DNA of 5,824 bases, taken from the NCBI GenBank assembly GCA_964436345.1, contig CAYTCC010000080.1:1-5824 (forward strand), given 5' to 3'. The notes under the pieces were generated by a model. The model searched no databases, had not been told where the DNA came from, and saw only the letters and a program-made list of their open reading frames with translations. The position numbers and the translations under genes were made by a program. Numbering within the stretch: position 1 is the first letter of the stretch; the number at the start of each line of letters is the position of its first letter. Source of the DNA: GCA-002694895 sp964436345 (GTDB lineage: Bacteria; Chloroflexota; Dehalococcoidia; Lucifugimonadales; GCA-002694895). Of the stretch, positions 1-4,880 are shown one piece after another.

Positions 1-86
1 ATAAAAGACGCTGAGGAAACTACTTGAGCTTCTTCAACTCCTAATTTGTCAGCCACGATATTTTTTACTCTGTCTTCTAAACTCAT
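1..86 (-). CDS. acpP: Acyl carrier protein, N-terminal fragment (runs off the window)
   Basis: The first 28 codons read MSLEDRVKNIVADKLGVEEA followed by QVVSSASF, the typical helix-I opening of bacterial acyl carrier protein. ACP is the small acidic cytosolic protein that carries growing acyl chains on a 4'-phosphopantetheine arm. The DSL motif whose serine takes the arm lies beyond the window edge and cannot be checked. The start is set by the ATG at 84-86 on the minus strand, preceded by AAGGAG five bases upstream, the best ribosome-binding site in the window. It lies 20 bases downstream of nusB and is presumably the last visible gene of the fabD-nusB-acpP operon. Identification rests on the N-terminus and on context only, but both agree. 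Confidence 0.85.
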   Translation of the reverse strand, partial: MSLEDRVKNIVADKLGVEEAQVVSSASF

Positions 87-91
87 GTTTA

Positions 92-97
92 CTCCTT
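92..97 (-). promoter_or_regulatory. Strong Shine-Dalgarno site of acpP
   Basis: On the minus strand this reads AAGGAG, five bases before the acpP ATG. It stands out because most other genes in the window have no recognisable Shine-Dalgarno sequence. ACP is normally among the most abundant proteins in a bacterium, so a strong site fits (inference). Confidence 0.75.
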
Positions 98-106
98 ATC
101 TTAATT

Positions 107-577
107 TTATATCTTATCATTTTGAACAAATGAATCAATTACCCCATTTATAAATGCACCAGATTTATCAGATCCAAAAATTTTAGCGATTTCAATTGCT
201 TCATCCATCGCAATACTAGGATTTAATTCATTAAATTTAATTTCATAAATACATATTCTTAAAATATTTTTATCAATTATCGCTACCTGTTTCAATGGAA
301 ATGAAGGAGCAAAATTCTGAATTAACGAATCAATTTGATTTTTTTGCGTTTGAACACCGTATAAAATTTCATTTGCATATTTAATATCTAAATCTTTGTA
401 ATTTGAAATATTGGTTTCAAATCCATCAATTTTTAATTCATCTAGTATAATTGATGCCTGTTCTAAATTAATTTTCAATTTTTCATAAGATGTCAAAAAT
501 TCTTCTCTATATAAATATTGCAGAGCCAAAATTCTCGAATAACTACGATGATAAGGAAAATGTTTTTTTTGAATCAT
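107..577 (-). CDS. nusB: Transcription antitermination factor NusB
   Basis: The 156-residue product fits the all-helical NusB family. NusB, with S10 (NusE), binds boxA RNA and promotes rRNA antitermination. Visible family signatures are the N-terminal R-x3-LQ-x-LY helix (residues 15-23), IDKNILRICIYEI (101-113), which matches the 'iDr-iLRla-yEl' core, and the C-terminal MDEAIEIAKIFGSDKSGAFINGVID (124-148), matching the family's 'neAVelAK.f....s..FiNGvLd'. The length is slightly above the usual 130-145 residues because of a longer region around 28-65. The ATG at 575-577 is four bases from the fabD stop, so translation is probably coupled; no Shine-Dalgarno sequence is visible. Its place between fabD and acpP in a lipid operon is not the common one; nusB more often neighbours ribE/ribH or genes such as folD or dxs. 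Confidence 0.93.
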   Translation of the reverse strand: MIQKKHFPYHRSYSRILALQYLYREEFLTSYEKLKINLEQASIILDELKIDGFETNISNYKDLDIKYANEILYGVQTQKNQIDSLIQNFAPSFPLKQVAIIDKNILRICIYEIKFNELNPSIAMDEAIEIAKIFGSDKSGAFINGVIDSFVQNDKI

Positions 578-581
578 AAAT

Positions 582-1529
582 TTAAATATTACAGTTCATT
601 GATTCAGTTGTATCGATAGATTTTATTTCAGAATCAGAACTAATTCTTTTGATCATATTCCCCAAAACTCCTCCATGCCCAAATTCCACGAAAGAATTCA
701 CTCCCGAATTTATCATAAATTTTACACTTTTATTCCAATCTACACAGTTGCATATTTGATTAATCAATTCTTCTTTTATTTCACTAACAGAGGTTAATGG
801 GGTGGCTGTACAATTTGCAACAATGGGGATTATAGGGTCTTTGAAATCTAAATCATTCATATAATTTTGCAATTCTTCAGCTGCTGGTTTCATTAAATCA
901 GAATGAAAGGCTCCAGCAACTTTTAAAGGAATAGCTCTCTTAGCACCTCTAGATGTAGCTAAATCTACTGCAGAAGCTACTGCGCTCTTATTACCACTAA
1001 TTACTGTTTGGCTATCAGTGTTAATATTAGAAACAAATGTACCAGTTTGCCTGCTTATCTCATAAACAGCTTGTTCATCTAAGCCGATTATAGCAGCCAT
1101 AGTTCCTGGGTTTTTTTCGCAAGCATCTTGCATAAGTTCGCCTCTTAATGCAACAAGTTTTGCAGTTTGCTCAAGATCCAAAACTCCTGAGACATATAAA
1201 GATGTATATTCTCCTAAACTATGCCCAGCAACATATTTAGGAATTGGAAAATCATCCGAGCATCTTTCTTTCATTGCTTCATAACAAGCAATGCTAACTG
1301 TCATTATTGCTGGTTGTGCGTTATAAGTTTGCATCAAATTATCTTCTGGCCCATCAAAAATAACTGAACTTAATTTTCTATTTAATGCATTATCAACTCT
1401 ATCAAAAATATCTTTCGAAGTTTCAAATTCAAGTAAATCTTTCCCCATTCCAACTTTTTGACTTCCTTGTCCTGGGAAAACAAAAGATATTCCAGAATCA
1501 TATTTATTTGATTGAGTAATGTTTGTCAT
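582..1529 (-). CDS. fabD: Malonyl-CoA:ACP transacylase
   Basis: FabD transfers the malonyl group from CoA to ACP, supplying the extender unit for every round of fatty-acid elongation. The 315-residue length is normal for the family. Motifs appear in order: GQGSQ (20-24, oxyanion-hole glutamine region), GHSLGE with the nucleophile Ser104 (102-107), Arg129 in ALRGELMQ (binds the malonyl carboxylate), His209 in GAFHSDLM (catalytic dyad), Gln258 in NQICNCVDW, and the C-terminal VEFGHGGVLGNMIKR. In that last motif the usual GPG is GHG, a small deviation. The N-terminus has about ten residues more than E. coli FabD before the first strand; no internal ATG fits better. It starts seven bases after the rpmF stop, without a clear Shine-Dalgarno sequence, and is followed four bases later by nusB, so it lies in an operon. 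Confidence 0.96.
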   Translation of the reverse strand: MTNITQSNKYDSGISFVFPGQGSQKVGMGKDLLEFETSKDIFDRVDNALNRKLSSVIFDGPEDNLMQTYNAQPAIMTVSIACYEAMKERCSDDFPIPKYVAGHSLGEYTSLYVSGVLDLEQTAKLVALRGELMQDACEKNPGTMAAIIGLDEQAVYEISRQTGTFVSNINTDSQTVISGNKSAVASAVDLATSRGAKRAIPLKVAGAFHSDLMKPAAEELQNYMNDLDFKDPIIPIVANCTATPLTSVSEIKEELINQICNCVDWNKSVKFMINSGVNSFVEFGHGGVLGNMIKRISSDSEIKSIDTTESMNCNI

Positions 1530-1536
1530 AATACTA

Positions 1537-1719
1537 CTAAATATCTAATACTTGTCTTTCTTTATACATTCCGCATTCGGGGCAAACTGAATGTGGTACT
1601 ATATAAGCTCCGCAACTCGGTTCTTTACATCTTGTCAAAGGTACATTTTTAATACCAAAATGGGAAGCTCTGTCTTTTTTTCTTTTTCTTGAATGTTTTT
1701 TCTTAGGTAATGGTGCCAT
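1537..1719 (-). CDS. rpmF: Large-subunit ribosomal protein L32 (bL32)
   Basis: The 60-residue product has the standard L32 layout: MAPLPKKKHSRKRKKDRASH, a basic N-terminal tail that threads into the 50S subunit, then a zinc-ribbon-like part with four cysteines and the family ending CGMYKERQVLDI. The reading frame is open upstream to 1833, but the start at 1717-1719 gives exactly the conserved L32 N-terminus and avoids a hydrophobic extension overlapping yceD. The first cysteine pair is C-x4-C (CKEPSC) where most zinc-type L32 proteins have C-x2-C; the second pair is the usual C-x2-C (CPEC) and the distance between pairs (C-x9-C) is as usual. The yceD-rpmF order at the head of a fatty-acid cluster is widely conserved in bacteria. 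GGA seven bases before the ATG is at best a weak ribosome-binding site. Confidence 0.95.
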   Translation of the reverse strand: MAPLPKKKHSRKRKKDRASHFGIKNVPLTRCKEPSCGAYIVPHSVCPECGMYKERQVLDI

Positions 1720-1736
1720 ATTTAAATCCAAAATAC

Positions 1737-1764
1737 ATATTACATTAAATGACAAGTTTAACAA
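1737..1764 (-). promoter_or_regulatory. Possible sigma-70 type promoter for rpmF
   Basis: On the minus strand, TTGTTA (1759-1764) and TAATAT (1737-1742) are separated by 16 bases and would place the transcript start about ten bases before the rpmF ATG. The site lies in the 58-base gap between yceD and rpmF, the longest gap in this arm. Such matches are frequent by chance in AT-rich DNA, so this is only a candidate. Confidence 0.25.
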
Positions 1765-1777
1765 ACTATTTATCAAA

Positions 1778-2173
1778 TCATAATTTGCATATTTTTTTAC
1801 AAACAGGTTTCCTAGGAGAAGTAACAAAAACATATTCTCTCAGGCATTCTCTTAGACTTAAATGATTAGAATCATCTATAGTGAAATTATCGTCAAATTG
1901 TTTATCCATAAAATAATCATATATATATTCTTCATCTATATTTATATCCATACAAATATCTAATGTATTCAAACATCTTATACAATTCATATTTACAACT
2001 ATTTCCAATAAACCTTCCACCCAAATACCTTTATCAATTTTAATTAAATTAAAATTACCGGATTTAATTTTTACTAAACCTAAATCAGCATAATTCAAAT
2101 TGACAGGTTCTATTGACCATTCACGATTACTTCCTATTTTTCCTTTAACCAAGTCAGATACGTTGTAATACAT
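1778..2173 (-). CDS. yceD: YceD/DUF177 family protein, short form lacking the C-terminal cysteine segment
   Basis: The family is defined mainly by its place beside rpmF. It is the 23S rRNA accumulation protein YceD in E. coli, and its biochemical role is not firmly known. Supporting features are a beta-rich N-terminal half, the CIRCL motif (Cys64 and Cys67) matching the family's C-x2-CL, an acidic EEYIYDYF segment (81-88) and a C-terminal SPRKPVCKKICKL (119-131) matching the 'P..plC...CkGLC' stretch. Many members continue with a further GLC..CG..LN..C segment; this protein stops at CKL followed by TGA, so that second cysteine group is absent. Reading through the TGA gives three codons and then TAG, and the other frame does not restore the motif. 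The gene leads the minus-strand unit, diverges from the hotdog gene pair, and has no visible Shine-Dalgarno sequence. Family call good; whether the short form is functional is unknown. Confidence 0.8.
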   Translation of the reverse strand: MYYNVSDLVKGKIGSNREWSIEPVNLNYADLGLVKIKSGNFNLIKIDKGIWVEGLLEIVVNMNCIRCLNTLDICMDINIDEEYIYDYFMDKQFDDNFTIDDSNHLSLRECLREYVFVTSPRKPVCKKICKL

Positions 2174-2204
2174 TTGTTACATATACAATTAGATAATATA
2201 TAAT
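2174..2204 (+). promoter_or_regulatory. Candidate promoter of the hadAB-like/plsX/fabG/fabL unit
   Basis: The 64-base divergent intergenic region (2174-2237) must hold the promoters of both arms unless they lie inside genes. On the plus strand TTGTTA (2174-2179) precedes a perfect TATAAT (2199-2204) by 19 bases, slightly longer than the ideal 17, giving a leader of roughly 25 bases. For the opposite strand I see TATATT-type hexamers but no convincing -35 element. Confidence 0.35.
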
Positions 2205-2219
2205 TTGGATAATATATAA
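2192..2219. repeat. 12-bp perfect direct repeat in the divergent promoter region
   Basis: GATAATATATAA occurs at 2192-2203 and again at 2208-2219, a 16-base period with four bases between copies. Each copy holds a -10-like hexamer. The repeat could be a tandem operator, paired -10 elements, or a slippage product in AT-rich DNA; the sequence alone does not decide. Confidence 0.6.
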
Positions 2220-2237
2220 AAATATTAAATCATTTAT

Positions 2238-2630
2238 ATGAAATTAAGTCTTCTAAAACCTGGGGAAATATTACTTGACTCAGAGATATTTCTGAGCGAG
2301 GACATATTAAATAAATATATAGAAAGTATTAATGGTAATGATACTAATCTACAAACACAATTTTCACCAAAATTATTTCCGACTGCAATAATTTTTGGAG
2401 AAATATTCAAATTGTTTGAATTACCAGAAGGAACAATACATCTTTCTCAAAAAACAACTAATTCTATGCCTATATTGCAAAACTCTAAAATACATACAAT
2501 AGCTAAAATAACTAAAAATACAATGAGAGGTGGGAATCGAATTTTAACTCTAAAAATCAATATATATGATCAAAGCAAAAACAGTTATTGTGAATCAATA
2601 GCAAATTTATTAGTACAAAAAGAAAAATGA
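2238..2630 (+). CDS. MaoC/FAS1-type hotdog dehydratase subunit without catalytic motif (HadA/HadC-like)
   Basis: A 130-residue single-hotdog protein. The pattern FPTAIIFGEIFKLFELPEGTIHLSQ (47-71), followed by a Pro-containing loop (SMPI, 76-79) and a strand-rich C-terminal half ending in IANLLVQKE, resembles the N-terminal MaoC/FAS1-like dehydratase fold found in the mycobacterial HadA and HadC subunits. The D-x4-H hydratase motif is not present: the matching region reads NGNDTNLQTQ (32-41). In known heterodimers such a subunit shapes the acyl-chain channel while its partner holds the catalytic residues. The gene overlaps the next by four bases (ATGA), which supports a stoichiometric pair. 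Inferred role: non-catalytic half of the 3-hydroxyacyl-ACP dehydratase of this fatty-acid cluster. The start is the only suitable ATG; no Shine-Dalgarno sequence. I call family membership, not strict orthology to HadA. Confidence 0.7.
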   Translation: MKLSLLKPGEILLDSEIFLSEDILNKYIESINGNDTNLQTQFSPKLFPTAIIFGEIFKLFELPEGTIHLSQKTTNSMPILQNSKIHTIAKITKNTMRGGNRILTLKINIYDQSKNSYCESIANLLVQKEK

Positions 2631-3019
2631 ACAAATTTTCATCTGGATATAAACTAAAGTCAATAACAAATAAAATAATACAAGCTAGTGTAAATAATTA
2701 TGCTAAAGCCAGTGGGGATTTAAATCCTATACATTTAGATGAGTTATTTGCTAAAAAAAGTATATTTAAAAATACTATTGCTCACGGAATGATGATTGGA
2801 GGGATTTTATCTGAGATGTTATTTGCAGAATATGGGGACCTATGGCTATCAAAAAGTTCAATTGACATAAAATTCAAGGCACCAGTATATATGGATGAAG
2901 AAATAACTACATATGGAAAAGTAGTTAATACTGAAAACAATAAATTAAAAATTGATTTAGTGGTTAAAAAAAATAATGGAACAGAGGCCATAAAGGGTTT
3001 CGCTATCATTGAATTTTGA
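2627..3019 (+). CDS. MaoC-type (R)-specific hydratase/dehydratase, catalytic subunit (HadB-like)
   Basis: A 130-residue hotdog protein with the hydratase 2 motif YAKASGDLNPIHLDELFA (25-42), in which Asp31 and His36 are the expected catalytic pair, then IAHGMMIGGILSEML (51-65), the 'iaHGm' central helix of MaoC/PhaJ/HadB proteins. Family enzymes add water to trans-2-enoyl thioesters or remove it from (R)-3-hydroxyacyl thioesters. PhaJ acts on CoA substrates, while HadB acts on ACP substrates in mycobacterial FAS-II. Because the gene sits between a partner subunit and plsX-fabG-fabL, and no FabZ/FabA is present here, I infer it performs the dehydration step of fatty-acid synthesis. The ATG overlaps the upstream stop by four bases, giving translational coupling without a Shine-Dalgarno site. 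A CoA-specific role cannot be excluded. Confidence 0.82.
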   Translation: MNKFSSGYKLKSITNKIIQASVNNYAKASGDLNPIHLDELFAKKSIFKNTIAHGMMIGGILSEMLFAEYGDLWLSKSSIDIKFKAPVYMDEEITTYGKVVNTENNKLKIDLVVKKNNGTEAIKGFAIIEF

Positions 3020-3053
3020 TATATCATTCCTAAAAATACTTGTATTACAAAAT

Positions 3054-3058
3054 AAGGA
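3054..3058 (+). promoter_or_regulatory. Ribosome-binding site deciding the plsX TTG start
   Basis: AAGGA ends seven bases before the TTG at 3066-3068, in the frame that leads straight into the conserved PlsX N-terminus. No ATG is available between the previous gene and that N-terminus, so this site supports a TTG start. Confidence 0.65.
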
Positions 3059-3065
3059 AATAATC

Positions 3066-4082
3066 TTGGCAGATAAAACAATTACACTAGCAATTGATGC
3101 GATGGGAGGTGACAATGCACCATTTGAAATTATCAAAGGTGCGGTATTATCTGTACAAAAAACTAATAATATTAATATTTTATTGGTAGGAGATGAAATA
3201 CAAATAAAAAATTCATTAAGTAAGCTAGGGCCAGAAGCACTAGAGTCAATAGAAACCAATAGAATTACAATAATACCTTCTGAAGGAGTCATCAAAGATG
3301 GTGATCAACCAATTGTAGCATTAAAGAAAAATCCTAAAGCATCTATTGTCATCAGTGCTTTTCTAGTTAAAAATGGCCAAGCTGATGGATTAATTTCTAT
3401 GGGATCTACTGGCGCTTCAATGGCAGCATGCGCACTTACAATGGGAATTATTAAAGGAATAGAAAGACCTACAGTAGGTGGGCCAATAATTGGAAGCTCT
3501 CCCAATACAGTTATACTTGATATTGGAGCAAATGTGGATTGTAAGCCATCTCAACTAGTTACTTTTGCTGTACTTGGATCGGTATATGCAAAACACACTT
3601 TTAATATCGATAACCCAAGAATTGGGATATTAAATGTAGGATCAGAAGAAGGTAAAGGTAATAAAATGTCAAAAGATGCTTATGATTTACTAAAAAATAC
3701 AAATCTTAATTTCATAGGAAATATTGAACCACAAGATTTATTCTATAGTAAAGCTGAAGTAGTTGTATGTGATGGATTTGTAGGGAATATATTATTAAAA
3801 ATCTTAGAATCCTCTGGGGATTTAATTAAACATTTCATAAATGAAGAATTGGAAAATAAAATTCATGACAGTTTACTGGATGAATTATCCACTAAAGCTT
3901 TAAATTTATTCAATGTTGGCGAAACATATGGTGCAGCACCATTGTTTGGAGTAAATGGACTTGCAGCTCTAGGTCACGGAAAAGCAACACATAATACGAT
4001 AATCAAAGCTATAGAAAGTATTATTATGTGGATAGAAAATGATTTAATTAATGAAATGAATAAAGAAATTGAAAAATTGTAA
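3066..4082 (+). CDS. plsX: Phosphate acyltransferase PlsX
   Basis: PlsX converts acyl-ACP and phosphate to acyl-phosphate, which PlsY then uses to acylate glycerol-3-phosphate; it is a peripheral membrane enzyme linking fatty-acid and phospholipid synthesis. With the TTG start the product is 338 residues, normal for the family. Motifs, numbered from this start: AIDAMGGDNAP (9-19), DGLISMGSTGASMA (107-120; the family usually has SAGNTGA), VILDIGANVDC (149-159), GILNVGSEEGKGN (187-199) and VVVCDGFVGNILLK (232-245). An in-frame TTG at 3009 would add 19 residues and overlap the previous gene, but it has no ribosome-binding site and its extension does not resemble the family. The gene follows the dehydratase pair after 46 bases and precedes fabG by 14, so it is probably cotranscribed with both. 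Confidence 0.96.
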   Translation: MADKTITLAIDAMGGDNAPFEIIKGAVLSVQKTNNINILLVGDEIQIKNSLSKLGPEALESIETNRITIIPSEGVIKDGDQPIVALKKNPKASIVISAFLVKNGQADGLISMGSTGASMAACALTMGIIKGIERPTVGGPIIGSSPNTVILDIGANVDCKPSQLVTFAVLGSVYAKHTFNIDNPRIGILNVGSEEGKGNKMSKDAYDLLKNTNLNFIGNIEPQDLFYSKAEVVVCDGFVGNILLKILESSGDLIKHFINEELENKIHDSLLDELSTKALNLFNVGETYGAAPLFGVNGLAALGHGKATHNTIIKAIESIIMWIENDLINEMNKEIEKL

Positions 4083-4096
4083 AACAAATATAAACA

Positions 4097-4846
4097 ATGA
4101 ATAATATAAAAAATAAAAATGCTTTAATTACAGGAGCTTCAAAAGGTATAGGAAGAGCTATTTCTATTGAATTAGCAAAACAAGGAGTCAATATAGCAAT
4201 AAATTATAATAAATCTAAAAAAGAAGCTCAAGAAATCTCTAATGAATTAATTAATAAATACAAAGTTAAATCAATAATATTGAAAGGAGATGTTAGTAAT
4301 AAAAATGATTGCAGTTTTATAGTACAAGAATCAATCAACATTTTTGGTAATCTCGATATTTTAGTTAACAATGCTGGAATTATTGATGACAATCTATTAA
4401 TTAGAATGTCAGATGAGGCTTGGGACAAAGTTTTAAGAACTAATTTAGATAGTATTTTTTATTGCACAAAACCTGCTATAAAATCAATGTTGAAAAACAA
4501 ATGGGGAAGAATATTAAATATAGGCTCAGTTGTAGGCATACGAGGCAATATTGGCCAAGCAAATTATTCATCTTCTAAAGCTGGAATGATGGGATTTACC
4601 AAATCTCTGGCTAAAGAAGTTGCGACTAGAAATATTACAGTAAATACAATAACCCCAGGATATATTAATACTGAAACTGTAGATGTTTTAAAACAAGAAC
4701 AAAAAGATACAATAATGAAATGGATACCTCAGGGACACTTTGGAGAAGTAGAAGATATAGCCTACCTTGCAGGATTTTTATGTACTGAAAAAGCAAAATA
4801 TATTACAGGGCAAGTAATCAGTGTTGACGGCGGAATGGCAATTTAA
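4097..4846 (+). CDS. fabG: 3-oxoacyl-ACP reductase FabG
   Basis: A 249-residue classical short-chain dehydrogenase/reductase that catalyses NADPH-dependent reduction of 3-oxoacyl-ACP to (R)-3-hydroxyacyl-ACP. The Rossmann cofactor motif TGASKGIG lies at 12-19, NNAG at 91-94 and the catalytic tetrad at Asn116, Ser144, Tyr157 and Lys161 (YSSSK, classic Y-x3-K). The family ending GQVISVDGGMAI is present. PQGHFGEVEDIA (211-222) matches the FabG 'PlgRfGepeeiA' loop, with His in place of the usual Arg. The length and C-terminus are those of true FabG rather than a generic SDR. It starts 14 bases after plsX without a recognisable Shine-Dalgarno sequence and is followed by a second, distinct SDR gene after 34 bases. 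The plsX neighbourhood supports the fatty-acid role. Confidence 0.94.
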   Translation: MNNIKNKNALITGASKGIGRAISIELAKQGVNIAINYNKSKKEAQEISNELINKYKVKSIILKGDVSNKNDCSFIVQESINIFGNLDILVNNAGIIDDNLLIRMSDEAWDKVLRTNLDSIFYCTKPAIKSMLKNKWGRILNIGSVVGIRGNIGQANYSSSKAGMMGFTKSLAKEVATRNITVNTITPGYINTETVDVLKQEQKDTIMKWIPQGHFGEVEDIAYLAGFLCTEKAKYITGQVISVDGGMAI

Positions 4847-4880
4847 TATATCATTTATAAAACTAAAATGATTAAATATC

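Noticed and set aside
1778..1780. TGA of yceD read as a recoded cysteine or selenocysteine
   Set aside because: A TAG follows three codons later, no SECIS-like stem was apparent, and TGA is used as an ordinary stop by both hotdog genes.
1720..1833. In-frame upstream extension of rpmF giving a 98-residue product with a hydrophobic N-terminus
   Set aside because: L32 begins at MAPLPKKK in known members; the extension overlaps yceD and reads as chance translation of AT-rich DNA.
3040..3050. Palindrome TTGTATTACAA upstream of plsX as an operator
   Set aside because: Five-base arms only. A loosely similar TTGT...ACAA occurs at 2174-2188, but spacing differs, so no shared site can be claimed.
3009..3065. 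Earlier TTG start for plsX adding 19 residues
   Set aside because: No ribosome-binding site, it overlaps the previous gene, and the added residues do not match PlsX N-termini.
2782..3505. Several open frames on the minus strand opposite the second hotdog gene and plsX
   Set aside because: They lie antisense to well-recognised genes, use alternative starts, and their translations resemble no family I know.
4850..4872. Inverted repeat ATCATTT/AAATGAT between fabG and fabL as a terminator or attenuator
   Set aside because: Only seven AT-rich pairs around a nine-base loop and no U-tract after it; expected by chance in this composition.
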